A DNA stretch of 64,000 nt, from the NCBI RefSeq assembly GCF_002211305.1, contig NZ_LOKW01000029.1, positions 186,001-250,000 on the forward strand, written 5' to 3'. Positions 25,555 through 34,530 of the stretch are shown piece after piece (the stretch's first letter is position 1; the number at the start of each line of letters is the position of its first letter). The notes under the pieces were generated by a model that saw only the letters and a program-made list of their open reading frames with translations, was not told where the DNA came from and searched no databases. Position numbers and translations under genes: made by a program. This DNA comes from Rhizobium sp. R634. Its GTDB lineage: Bacteria > Pseudomonadota > Alphaproteobacteria > Rhizobiales > Rhizobiaceae.

Positions 25555-26463
25555 ATGTCCGCTCCATCGCCTGCCCCTACCGAAAAAGGCATCCTGCAGT
25601 TTCTCGAAATTTGCGATAGCTTTTATCCCACTCATGCCGTCGAAGCCTCCGTCGAGCAGCAGCGAAACTGGTACGACGCCCTCTGCGCGCGCTTCGATCG
25701 CCCGCTGCCTCCCGACATGATCTTTGCCGATGGCATGGTCCAGCGTATCCCGATCCGGCGCTATCGTCCGCGGAAAATCAGCACGCGCAGCATTCTTCTT
25801 TATCTTCACGGCGGCGGCTTCGTCGTCGGTTCGCTGGAGAGCCACCATGCGATCTGCGCCGAGATCGCCGATGCTGCCGGCGCGGAACTCGTTTCGGTCG
25901 ATTACCGGCTGGCCCCCGAATATCGCTGGCCGGCGCAGACGGATGACGGTTTCGCCGTGCTGAAACATCTGCTTGCCGCCAGCAACAAAGTCGTCCTGAT
26001 CGGCGACAGCGCCGGCGGCAACCTTGCGGCGGGTCTTGTCCTGCGGGCACACGACGAGGAACTGTCGGGCATCGTCGGCCAGGTCCTGATCTATCCGGTG
26101 CTCGGTGGGGATCTCGATGCCGGCTCCTATGTCGAAATGGCCGAGGCCCCCGGCCTGACGACGGCTGATGTCGCCTATTACCGCCAGATCCTGCAAGCGC
26201 CGACAGGCAATCCCATCGCCGAACCGCTCAGTGCCTCATCGCTTGCCGGGCTCCCCCCGGCCTTCATCACGGTCGCACATTTCGATCCGCTCCGCGACGA
26301 CGGCCGGCATTATGCCGCCCGGCTCGTGGAAGCGGGCGTCGAAGTAGGGTTCCGGGAGGAACCGCAAATGGTGCATGCCTGGCTGCGCGCCCGCCACATG
26401 AGCGATGGCGCACGTGACGGCTTTCGCGCCGTCTGCGAGGCGGTCAGGCGTTTCGCGGCCTGA
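25555..26463 (+). CDS. Alpha/beta hydrolase, hormone-sensitive lipase family
   Basis: A 302-residue esterase with the oxyanion motif HGGGF (85-89), nucleophile elbow GDSAGG (Ser152), then an acid residue in HFDPLRDDG and a histidine in MVHAWLRAR. The order and spacing fit family IV (HSL-like) carboxylesterases. ATG at 25555 is preceded by AAAGGA; an upstream in-frame extension is not supported. It converges with the CocE-like hydrolase gene, with a 3-base gap. Substrate unknown; short-chain acyl esters are typical. Confidence 0.85.
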   Translation: MSAPSPAPTEKGILQFLEICDSFYPTHAVEASVEQQRNWYDALCARFDRPLPPDMIFADGMVQRIPIRRYRPRKISTRSILLYLHGGGFVVGSLESHHAICAEIADAAGAELVSVDYRLAPEYRWPAQTDDGFAVLKHLLAASNKVVLIGDSAGGNLAAGLVLRAHDEELSGIVGQVLIYPVLGGDLDAGSYVEMAEAPGLTTADVAYYRQILQAPTGNPIAEPLSASSLAGLPPAFITVAHFDPLRDDGRHYAARLVEAGVEVGFREEPQMVHAWLRARHMSDGARDGFRAVCEAVRRFAA

Positions 26464-26466
26464 CGG

Positions 26467-28470
26467 TCACATCAGGTCGCGGGGGATCCGCTTTTCCGAA
26501 AAGACCTTTTCGAAGATCTGCACGTCATCCTCGAAAGCCGTGACGACGGCACTGACAATCCAGTCGGTCGCCGTGCAGGCAATCCGTGCGGTGGCGACGG
26601 TGCGGACGAACCAGCCGGGTCGGCGCATGTCGCAGGTCCAGGTCGACGTACCCATCATCGACAGCGGATCATCCGGCGAAATCGACCAGACCTCCTCGCG
26701 CAATTGCCGTGTCGAAAGGCCAGTCTCGGGGTGCTCGTAGAGCCCGGTATCCTCGTGGATGCGATACTCCGTCCGGTTGGCAGAGAGGTCGCGGACGACC
26801 TGCCGCTTCGTCGTGGCGGGCGAGTGCTCGATGTATTTCGGCAGCGGATCGGGATTGGCCGGCTCCGCGATTTCGATCCTCTCGTGTTCGCCGAGCATCG
26901 GCAGACCCAGGCCGAGCGAGGCGATATCGATGTCCACCCCATCGTCCTCAGGCGGCGGCAGGATCATCGGCCAATAGGCGGTGGAAAGCGAAAGGCGGAT
27001 GCGGTGGCCCTTGCGGAAACGGTAGCCGCAGGCGTCGAGCACGAGACGGATCGACACTGTCTCGCCTGGCACCGGCGGCTCAGGGTCGGCATTGCCGTCG
27101 CGGTGGGTGAGATTGACGACGCCGAAGGCGACCCGCATCGCCGTGCCGTCGGGATGGACATCGATGAGCCGGGCGCAGAGATTGCCGCCTGTTGTCCGGG
27201 AGCGCAGCCCAAGTGTCAGCACGGGCCGGCCGAGATAGTCCTGGTCTCCGGCAAGTGGCATCGTATCGAAGACCAGCGAACCGGCGTCGTCACCGCGCTG
27301 ATCGATCGCCATTTCGGCGTCGGGCTTCAAAGTGAAATATTCGCCCGAAGCCGTGCCGGTATCGAGGGGAGACCTGAGATAGACGGAATGCTCCGGCGCA
27401 TGCGGGATCGGCATGCCTTCCGTCAGCTTGCCGAACTGCTCGACGTAAAAGCACTGCATCCGCGGCGGCGGCCAGACGTTTCTGGCGACCCAGAAACCCG
27501 GATCGCTGTCGCGCCGCGGGGCGGGGCGGATGGCATCGAGAATATAGGCGCGGGTCTGCGGCAGTCTGTCGATGCCATTGTCCTCGCCCCGCAGCCATTT
27601 GTTCCACCAGGCGATCGCCTCGCCATGGAAATCGACGCGCGGTTTCGGCCAGGCGAAGTGCGGATATTTGTGCACCCAGGGACCGATCAGCGCCTTCGCC
27701 TTTTCCCCCAGGCCCTCGACCGCCATCAGCGGCGTGTTGCGGTAGCCATCCGCCCAACCGGCAATGACAAGTGCCGGAATCTCGACGCTGGAAAAATCCT
27801 CCGAGATCGAGCCGTGACGCCAGAACTCGTCGCGCCGCTGGTGCGCCAGCCATTCCTCCATGAAAAAAGGTTCGCCTGCCAGGCGTTCCAGCCACATCTC
27901 CTTCCAGTCTTCACCGACAAGCGCCGGATCGGGCGGGCGTGACTGATAGCCGAGCATGGTCGCGGCCCATGAGAGCTGGGCGGAGAGATGGCAGCCGTTC
28001 TTGTAATGGATATCGTCGTTGTAGCGGTCGACGGTCGAGGCGATCGAGATGACTGCCTTCAGCGCCGGCGGACGCAATGCGGCGACCTGCAGGCTATTGA
28101 AACCGCCCCAGGAGATGCCCATCATCCCGACCGAGCCGTTCGACCAGGGCTGCGCGGCGATCCAGGCAATCAGGTCGCAGGCGTCGGCAAGCTCGCGCTC
28201 GGTATATTCGCCGTCGATGACACCGTCGGATTCGCCGGATCCGCGAATATCGACGCGCACGCCGGCAATGCCAGCGGCGGCGAAGACCGGATAGGTCGAC
28301 TCGTCCCGGAGGCTGGTTCCGTCCCGCTTGCGATAGGGCAGAAATTCGAAGACGGCGGGAACGGGATCTTCAACCGCCCCATCCGGCATCCAGATGCGGG
28401 CGGCAAGCCGTGTCCCATCCTTCAGCGTGATCCATTCGTTCTCAATGGTGGTGAAGCCGCGCGAAGCCAT
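26467..28470 (-). CDS. CocE/NonD family (S15) hydrolase
   Basis: A 667-residue alpha/beta hydrolase with the serine elbow GISWGG (Ser120), GVRVDIRGSGESDG and the C-terminal jelly-roll domain (GHRIRLSLSTAYWPM). Homologues include cocaine esterase, X-Pro dipeptidyl peptidases and acylase-type enzymes. ATG at 28470 has AAAGGA six bases upstream; ATG at 28476 would touch that site. It is the last gene of a minus-strand run that starts with carnitine enzymes and includes a peptide-type ABC importer. Ester or amide cleavage of the imported compound is plausible. Confidence 0.85.
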   Translation of the reverse strand: MASRGFTTIENEWITLKDGTRLAARIWMPDGAVEDPVPAVFEFLPYRKRDGTSLRDESTYPVFAAAGIAGVRVDIRGSGESDGVIDGEYTERELADACDLIAWIAAQPWSNGSVGMMGISWGGFNSLQVAALRPPALKAVISIASTVDRYNDDIHYKNGCHLSAQLSWAATMLGYQSRPPDPALVGEDWKEMWLERLAGEPFFMEEWLAHQRRDEFWRHGSISEDFSSVEIPALVIAGWADGYRNTPLMAVEGLGEKAKALIGPWVHKYPHFAWPKPRVDFHGEAIAWWNKWLRGEDNGIDRLPQTRAYILDAIRPAPRRDSDPGFWVARNVWPPPRMQCFYVEQFGKLTEGMPIPHAPEHSVYLRSPLDTGTASGEYFTLKPDAEMAIDQRGDDAGSLVFDTMPLAGDQDYLGRPVLTLGLRSRTTGGNLCARLIDVHPDGTAMRVAFGVVNLTHRDGNADPEPPVPGETVSIRLVLDACGYRFRKGHRIRLSLSTAYWPMILPPPEDDGVDIDIASLGLGLPMLGEHERIEIAEPANPDPLPKYIEHSPATTKRQVVRDLSANRTEYRIHEDTGLYEHPETGLSTRQLREEVWSISPDDPLSMMGTSTWTCDMRRPGWFVRTVATARIACTATDWIVSAVVTAFEDDVQIFEKVFSEKRIPRDLM

Positions 28471-28481
28471 GTTCATTCCTT

Positions 28482-30113
28482 TCAGTGACCGGCGCTTTCC
28501 ATGCGCCGCGTGGCAAGCACCCGTTCCAGCCAGCCGATCTCCATCTCCGGCACGGATTTCAGAAGCAGATCCGTGTAGTCGTCGAAGGGCGGCGACAGCG
28601 CCTTCGATTTCGGGCCGAAGCGCACCAGCTTGCCGCGATGCATCACCGCCACGCTGTCGGCAATCGCCCGGACGATCGCGATGTCGTGGGTGATGAAGAT
28701 ATAGGAAAGCTGCTCTTCCTCCTGCAGTCGCAGGAGCAATTTCAAAATGCCTTCCGCCACCAGCGGATCGAGCGCCGAAGTCGGCTCGTCGCAGAGGATG
28801 AGTTCGGGCTTGGCGGCAAGAGCTCTGGCGATCGCCACGCGCTGCTTCTGGCCGCCCGACAGTTCGGCCGGGTAACGATCGATGAAGCCGTTGCCCATCT
28901 CGATTTGGTCGAGCAGCTCCTTCACCCTCGCCGTCTTCTCAGCACCCCTCAGCCCATAATAGAAGGTCAGTGGCCGGCCGATGATGTCACGCACCGTCTG
29001 CCGCGGGTTCATCGCCGTGTCGGCCATCTGGTAGATCAGCTGGATGCGCCTCAGATCGTCGTTCGGTCGGTTCTTCAGATCGGGCACCAGCGGCTTGCCG
29101 TCGAAGACGATGCGTCCGCTGCCCGGCGGCAGGAGGCCGGTAATGGCGCGCGCCAGGCTCGATTTTCCGGAGCCGGATTCGCCAACGACGGCAAGCGTCT
29201 GCCCCTTTGGCACATGCAGCGAGACATCGTGCAGCACCTTGAAGCCGTTGGAATATTCGGCGCTGACATTCTCCACCTTGAGAAGGGCCGAGGCCTGGTC
29301 GGCGGCTTCGCCGCGATAGGCCTGCCTGACATTGACCAGCGCCCGAGTGTAATCCTCGCGCGGCGCTTCGATGATTTGCTGGACACTGCCATACTCCACC
29401 TGCCTGCCGTGGCGCAGGACCATGATGTCATCGGAGATCTGGGCGACGACGGCGAGGTCGTGGGTGATGTAGAGCGCGGCGGTGTGCGTCTCCTCGATCG
29501 CATGTTTGATCGCCGCCAGCACGTCGATCTGCGTGGTGACGTCGAGCGCCGTGGTCGGCTCGTCGAAAACGATGAGCTCGGGGTTGGAGCAGAGCGCCAT
29601 CGCCGTCATTGCACGCTGCAGCTGGCCGCCGGAGACCTGATGGGCGAAGCGCTCGCCGAAGGTTTCCGGATTGGGCAGGCCGAGGACGCGGAACAGATAG
29701 AGCGCCCGTTTGCGCGCCTCGTCCTTGCTCATCAATCCATGCTTGACCGACGCCTCGATCACCTGATCACCGAGCCGGTGTGCCGGATTGAAGGCGGCTG
29801 CCGCCGACTGCGCGACATAGCAGACCCGCGCACCGCGGATTTTCCTCACACCGTTCTTGCCGAGCGTCAGGATATCGGCGCCGTCGAGCCGCACTTCGCC
29901 GCCGGTGATTTCGGCGCCGCCACGGCCATAGGCCAGCGCCGAAAGGCCGATCGTCGATTTGCCGGCGCCCGATTCCCCGATCAGCCCAAGGACCTTGCCC
30001 TTCTGGAGGTCGAAGGAGACGCCATCGACGATGGTCACGCGCTTCGGCGGCTCGCCCGGCGGATAGCTGGTCGCCTCGATCTTCAGATTGCGGACGGAAA
30101 GAAGCTCAGGCAT
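28482..30113 (-). CDS. Peptide-type ABC transporter ATPase, fused DppD-DppF
   Basis: A 543-residue protein with two complete ATPase domains. First: GESGAGKSTIG, HQVSGGQLQRAMTAMAL, ELIVFDEPTTALD. Second: GESGSGKSSLARAITG, LSGGQKQRVAIARAL, LILCDEPTSALDPL. The oligopeptide-transporter zinc-motif tail expected of DppD/F domains is only partly visible, as is normal for fused forms. It overlaps the permease by 8 bases and is 11 bases before the CocE-like gene. It energises import of the ligand bound by the 32033 protein. Confidence 0.9.
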   Translation of the reverse strand: MPELLSVRNLKIEATSYPPGEPPKRVTIVDGVSFDLQKGKVLGLIGESGAGKSTIGLSALAYGRGGAEITGGEVRLDGADILTLGKNGVRKIRGARVCYVAQSAAAAFNPAHRLGDQVIEASVKHGLMSKDEARKRALYLFRVLGLPNPETFGERFAHQVSGGQLQRAMTAMALCSNPELIVFDEPTTALDVTTQIDVLAAIKHAIEETHTAALYITHDLAVVAQISDDIMVLRHGRQVEYGSVQQIIEAPREDYTRALVNVRQAYRGEAADQASALLKVENVSAEYSNGFKVLHDVSLHVPKGQTLAVVGESGSGKSSLARAITGLLPPGSGRIVFDGKPLVPDLKNRPNDDLRRIQLIYQMADTAMNPRQTVRDIIGRPLTFYYGLRGAEKTARVKELLDQIEMGNGFIDRYPAELSGGQKQRVAIARALAAKPELILCDEPTSALDPLVAEGILKLLLRLQEEEQLSYIFITHDIAIVRAIADSVAVMHRGKLVRFGPKSKALSPPFDDYTDLLLKSVPEMEIGWLERVLATRRMESAGH

Positions 30114-30933
30114 CGCCGCGCCCTCCCTTGAGGCTGGATGTGCGTTTCAGGAGCCAGTCGACGACGAGGTTGACGCAAATGGCCAGCGTCGCAATCGCGG
30201 TGCCCGGCACCAGGGCTGCGGAGATGCCGAAGATGATGCCGTCCTTGTTGTCCTTGACCATCCCGCCCCAATCGGCGGCCGGCGGCTGGATGCCGAGGCC
30301 GAGAAAGGAGAGGGTGGAGAGGAAGAGGATCGAGAAGGCGAAGCGCAAGCCGAATTCGGCCAGCAGCGGCGACAGCGTGTTCGGCAGGATCTCGCGGAAG
30401 ATGATCCAGAGCTTGCCTTCGCCGCGCAGCTTCGCCGCCTCGACGAATTCCATCACCGCCACATCGAGCGCCACGGCGCGGCCGAGACGATAGACGCGGG
30501 TGGAATCCAGGATCGCCATGACGAGGATCAGGACAACCATATTCTGCGGCAGGACCGCGAGCACCACGAGCGCGAAGATCAGCGTCGGGATCGACATCAT
30601 TAGATCGTTGAAGCGCGAAAAGACCGTGTCGACGATGCCGCGCGAGACAGCCGCCGTGAAGCTCAGGATGACGCCGAGCGAGAAGGAGATGATGGTGGCG
30701 GCGGAGGCGACGAGCAACGTCGTGCGCGCGCCGAAAATCAGGCGCGAGAGGATGTCGCGGCCGAGATTGTCGAGGCCGAAGACATATTTATCGTCAGGCA
30801 GTTGCCAGACGTCGCCGACGACCTGGGTCTCGCCGTAGGGCGCGATCCAGGGCGCGAAGATCGCGAAGATGAAGGCGATGGCGATGCCTGTTATGCCGAT
30901 CCAGGCGGTGATGGGGATGTCTCTTGCTCTCAT
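30106..30933 (-). CDS. Peptide-type ABC transporter permease (DppC type)
   Basis: A 275-residue membrane protein with about six helices. DNLGRDILSRLIFGARTTLLVA and EFVEAAKLRGEGKLWIIFREILPN (EAA loop) are characteristic of DppC/OppC. It overlaps DppB by 4 bases and the fused ATPase by 8. Confidence 0.9.
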   Translation of the reverse strand: MRARDIPITAWIGITGIAIAFIFAIFAPWIAPYGETQVVGDVWQLPDDKYVFGLDNLGRDILSRLIFGARTTLLVASAATIISFSLGVILSFTAAVSRGIVDTVFSRFNDLMMSIPTLIFALVVLAVLPQNMVVLILVMAILDSTRVYRLGRAVALDVAVMEFVEAAKLRGEGKLWIIFREILPNTLSPLLAEFGLRFAFSILFLSTLSFLGLGIQPPAADWGGMVKDNKDGIIFGISAALVPGTAIATLAICVNLVVDWLLKRTSSLKGGRGDA

Positions 30934-31937
30934 CTCGGATGCCTCAGCCGGGGATTGGCGACGATCGCGAGGATATCGGCCATCATGTTGAGGAAGATGT
31001 AGACGGCCGCAAAGATCAGGCCGCAGGCCTGCACGACGGGCATGTCGCGCACGGTCACCGCATCGACCATATATTGCCCCATGCCGGGATAGACGAACAC
31101 GACTTCGACGACCACGACGCCGACGACGAGGTAGGCGAGGTTCAGGGCGACGACATTGATGATCGGTGCGAGCGCATTCGGAGCGGCGTGCTTGACGATC
31201 GAACGGAAGGCGCTGAGGCCCTTCAGCTCCGCTGTCTCCATATAGGCCGAGGACATGACGGAAAGGATCGCTGCCCGCGTCATGCGCATCATGTGGGCGA
31301 GCACGACGAGCACAAGGGTCGCCGTCGGCAGCGCGATCGCGTTCAATCGCTCGACGAAGCCCATGCTGTCATAGACTGTCGCCGGAAAGGTGGCCATGCC
31401 GAACTTCACCGCGAAAAACAGGATCAGCAGGTAGCCGATGAAGAATTCCGGCAGGGAGATTGCCGCCAGCGAAATCACGTTGATGATCTTGTCAGGCATG
31501 CGGTTGCGGAAGTGCACCGAGACCATGCCGAGACCGATGGCGAGCGGCACTGAAATCAACGCCGCGAAACCCGCCAGGAACAGCGAATTGCCGAGACGTT
31601 TGCCGATCTGCTCGCTGACCGAATTCTTGCTGGCCCAGGAGGTGCCGAAATCCCCCTGGACGGCACTGCCGAGCCACTCGATGTAGCGTGTCGTCACCGG
31701 GCGATCGAGCCCGAGATCCTGGCGAATATTGGCGACGGCTTGCGGCGTCGCCGACTGGCCGAGATAGGTGGTGGCAAAATCGCCGGGCAGAGCTTCCAGG
31801 CCGCCGAAGATCAGGATGGAAACGGCAAAAAGCAAAACGATGCTGAGCACGAGGCGCTCGAGGATGAGGGCAAGCAGCGGGAAACGCTGCCGGAACCGGA
31901 GGCCGGGCAGGATATTGCTTGGGGCAGGATTGGTCAT
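30930..31937 (-). CDS. Peptide-type ABC transporter permease (DppB type)
   Basis: A 335-residue permease. LVLSIVLLFAVSILIFGGLEALPGD, DLGLDRPVTTRYIEWL and AYMETAELKGLSAFRSIVKHAAPNALAPI (EAA loop) are typical of DppB. The gene starts 95 bases after the binding-protein gene, with a hairpin (31967-31992) in the gap. Confidence 0.9.
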   Translation of the reverse strand: MTNPAPSNILPGLRFRQRFPLLALILERLVLSIVLLFAVSILIFGGLEALPGDFATTYLGQSATPQAVANIRQDLGLDRPVTTRYIEWLGSAVQGDFGTSWASKNSVSEQIGKRLGNSLFLAGFAALISVPLAIGLGMVSVHFRNRMPDKIINVISLAAISLPEFFIGYLLILFFAVKFGMATFPATVYDSMGFVERLNAIALPTATLVLVVLAHMMRMTRAAILSVMSSAYMETAELKGLSAFRSIVKHAAPNALAPIINVVALNLAYLVVGVVVVEVVFVYPGMGQYMVDAVTVRDMPVVQACGLIFAAVYIFLNMMADILAIVANPRLRHPR

Positions 31938-31966
31938 GGCGAAGGCCTAGCGCTGAAACGTCGGGA

Positions 31967-31992
31967 GGACCGCGGGTTTGATCCCACGGTCC
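31967..31992. terminator. Intercistronic hairpin between binding protein and permease genes
   Basis: GGACCG(C)GGG-TTTGAT-CCC(A)CGGTCC gives a stem with one mismatch in the gap between the binding-protein and permease genes. Such hairpins often keep the binding-protein part of ABC operons in excess. No T tract follows. Confidence 0.45.
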
Positions 31993-32032
31993 CGGTTTCG
32001 TTGGAGGTCGGAAGGGCGTGTGCCCTTTGCCG

Positions 32033-33622
32033 CTAGGCGTCCAGCCAGACGCGGGTTGCGACGTAGCCGTTCGACATGTCGTTGCCGATGTCGTGAACAT
32101 AGCCCTTCACCTGCTTGGTCGAAGCGTTCACGAAGTCGTTGAACATTGGCAGGATCAGCCCACCCTCGTCGCGCACCATCATGGCCATGGAGCGATACAT
32201 ATCCTTGCGCTTGGCTTCATCAAGCTCGGAGCGGGCCTCCAGCAGGAGCTTGTCGAAGTCGGGGCGCTTGAAGCGGGTGTCGTTCCAGTCCGCCGTCGAG
32301 AGATAGGCGGTGGAATACATCTGGTCCTGCGTCGGCCGGCCGCCCCAATAAGAGGTCGAGAAGGGCTGGACGTTCCAGACATTGGTCCAGTAGCCGTCGC
32401 CCGGCTCGCGCTTGACCTCGATCTCGATCCCGGCCTTCTTGCAGCTTTCCTGATAGAGGACGGCCGCATCGACGCCGCCGGGGAAGGCGACTTCCGAGGT
32501 GCGCAGAAGAACCGAGCCGCTATGACCCGACTTCTTGTAGTGGAAGGCCGCCTTGTCGGGATCGTAGACGCGCTGCTCGATGCCCTCGGGGAAGAGCGCA
32601 TAGGTGGCGTTGATCGGAAAGTCGTTGCCGACCTTGCCGTAGCCGCCGAGGATCTTTTCCACCATGGTCTCGCGGTCCATGGCGTATTTCAGCGCCAGCC
32701 GCAGGTCGTTATTGTCGAACGGCGCCTTGTCGCAGTGCATGATGAAGACGTAGTGGCCGCGGCCGGCGGTCGAGAGGATCTCGACATTGGGGGCGCGTTT
32801 CAAGAGGTTGACCGTCTTCGGATCGACGCGGTTGATATAGTGCACCTGGCCAGACGACAGCGCCGCGATGCGGGCGGTTGCGTCGTTCATACCGATGATC
32901 TCGATCGAATCGACATAGCCGCGGTCGGTACGCCAGTCTTCCTTGTTCTTCTCGAAAGTGGCGCGAACGCCGGGTTCGAAGCTCGTGAGCTTGTAAGGGC
33001 CGGTGCCGATCGAGGCGAGGGGATCGTCGACGCCCCCATTCGGCTGGATGACCAGATGGTAGTCCGACAGCAGCAGCGGCATGTCGGCATTGCCTTCGCT
33101 GAGCGTCAGGACGAGGTTGCCGCCGTCGGCCTTGATCTCCTTGATCGAGCCGAGAACGCCGAGCGCACCGGATTCGGACTTCGCATCCGTATGGCGCTTC
33201 AGCGTCGCAACGACGTCGTCGATCGTCAGCTCCTTGCCGTCATGGAACTTGACGCCCTTGCGGATCTTGAAGGTCCAGGTCACCGCATCCTTCGACGGCT
33301 CCCAGGATTCGGCAAGCGCCGGCACGGCCGCACCCGTCAGCGGGTCTGACTCAACCAGCATGTCGCCCCAGCAGCGGCCGACGCAGAACATGAACTGCGA
33401 CAGGAATTTCGCCGGGTCCTTGGAATCGGTTGCGGCACCGCCTTCGAGGCCGAGCTTGAGGTGGCCGCCGCGCTTCGGTTCGGCGGCTTCGGCGCTTTCG
33501 GTGAAGAGCTTGTCGGCGACGGCAAGCGTGATGCCGGCCGCCATGGCGCGTCCCATGAATTCGCGGCGGCTGAGCCCGCCCGCGGTGACGCGACTTGCAA
33601 GATATTTCGTATAGTCGTTCAT
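32033..33622 (-). CDS. Peptide-type ABC transporter substrate-binding protein, Tat exported
   Basis: A 529-residue SBP family 5 protein. A twin-arginine signal (SRREFMGRAMAAGI, about 18-31) indicates export in folded form. The body carries the family pattern (GGHLKLGLEG, ESWEPSKDAVTWTFKIRKGVKFHDGKELT, VRDEGGLILPMFNDFV). It is encoded 118 bases after the CaiD-like gene in the same direction. The ligand may be a peptide or a quaternary amine compound; the carnitine neighbours suggest the latter (inference). Confidence 0.88.
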   Translation of the reverse strand: MNDYTKYLASRVTAGGLSRREFMGRAMAAGITLAVADKLFTESAEAAEPKRGGHLKLGLEGGAATDSKDPAKFLSQFMFCVGRCWGDMLVESDPLTGAAVPALAESWEPSKDAVTWTFKIRKGVKFHDGKELTIDDVVATLKRHTDAKSESGALGVLGSIKEIKADGGNLVLTLSEGNADMPLLLSDYHLVIQPNGGVDDPLASIGTGPYKLTSFEPGVRATFEKNKEDWRTDRGYVDSIEIIGMNDATARIAALSSGQVHYINRVDPKTVNLLKRAPNVEILSTAGRGHYVFIMHCDKAPFDNNDLRLALKYAMDRETMVEKILGGYGKVGNDFPINATYALFPEGIEQRVYDPDKAAFHYKKSGHSGSVLLRTSEVAFPGGVDAAVLYQESCKKAGIEIEVKREPGDGYWTNVWNVQPFSTSYWGGRPTQDQMYSTAYLSTADWNDTRFKRPDFDKLLLEARSELDEAKRKDMYRSMAMMVRDEGGLILPMFNDFVNASTKQVKGYVHDIGNDMSNGYVATRVWLDA

Positions 33623-33673
33623 TCCCCAGTTCCTTCTTTATGGTGCGTTGACAGAACTTCCGGGCAGGATCGC

Positions 33674-33714
33674 AGGCGGTTTCCTCTCCGCCTCCGGTGC
33701 CCGCATCATGCGGG
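33674..33714. terminator. Two small hairpins between CaiD-like and binding-protein genes
   Basis: AGGCGG-TTTCCTCT-CCGCCT (33674-33693) and CCCGC-ATCAT-GCGGG (33700-33714) lie in the 118-base gap. They could partly separate the enzyme and transporter portions of the minus-strand run. Confidence 0.35.
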
Positions 33715-33740
33715 AAAATGCTGCGGTTGCCGCCGCCTCG

Positions 33741-34523
33741 TTACTTTCCTTTCCAAATCGGGTTTCGCTTCTCGGCGAAGGCGCGGGCGCCTTCCAATTG
33801 GTCTTCGCTCGAATAGAGCCTGTCGACCGTCGCAAACTGCCGCTTGGTGATCTTGTTCATGGCAGTCTGGAACGTCGAACCCTCCGCTTCGCGTACGATT
33901 TCCTTGATCGCCGCATAGACGAGCGGCGGCCCGCTTTCGAGCAGGCGGGCGAGCTCCCAGGCTCTCGCCATCAGCCGGTCGGCCGGCAAGACCTCATTGA
34001 CGAAGCCCCAGCGATGCGCCTCGTGCACATCGAGCCAGCGTCCGGTCAAAAGCATGTCCATGGCGATGTGGTAGGGAATGCGTTTCGGCAGCTTGATCGA
34101 CGCCGCGTCGGCAACCGTGCCCGAGCGGATTTCAGGCAGGGCGAATGTCGCATGCTCGGCGGCGAGGATCAGATCGGCCGAAAGCGCGATCTCCAATCCG
34201 CCGCCACAACAGATGCCGTTGACCGCACAAATGACCGGCTTGTTGAGATCGCGCAGCTCCTGCAATCCGCCGAAGCCGCCCACGCCGTAATCGCCGTCGA
34301 TCGCATCGCCTGACGCAGCCGCCTTCAGGTCCCATCCGGCACAGAAGAACTTTTCGCCCCCACCCGTCACGATGGCGACGCGCAACTCGGGATCGTCGCG
34401 GAAATCGCGGAAGATCAATCCCATGACACGACTGGTCGCAAGGTCGATGGCGTTCGCCTTCGGCCGGTCGATGACGACTTCCAGAACGCCGCCGTCACGT
34501 CGTGTGCGAATAGGATCGCTCAA
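33741..34523 (-). CDS. Crotonobetainyl-CoA hydratase-like enzyme (CaiD-like, crotonase family)
   Basis: A 260-residue enoyl-CoA hydratase. The oxyanion-hole segments are GGGEKFFCAGWDLKAA and GICCGGGLEIALSADLILA, and FALPEIRSGTV holds a catalytic glutamate. The C terminus (YSSEDQLEGARAFAEKRNPIWKGK) is very close to CaiD. It would hydrate crotonobetainyl-CoA to carnitinyl-CoA. A TTG at 34523 is chosen as start because AAGGAGG lies 9 bases before it, overlapping the stop of the upstream gene; ATG at 34556 is the alternative. Confidence 0.82.
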   Translation of the reverse strand: MSDPIRTRRDGGVLEVVIDRPKANAIDLATSRVMGLIFRDFRDDPELRVAIVTGGGEKFFCAGWDLKAAASGDAIDGDYGVGGFGGLQELRDLNKPVICAVNGICCGGGLEIALSADLILAAEHATFALPEIRSGTVADAASIKLPKRIPYHIAMDMLLTGRWLDVHEAHRWGFVNEVLPADRLMARAWELARLLESGPPLVYAAIKEIVREAEGSTFQTAMNKITKRQFATVDRLYSSEDQLEGARAFAEKRNPIWKGK

Positions 34524-34530
34524 ACCTACG

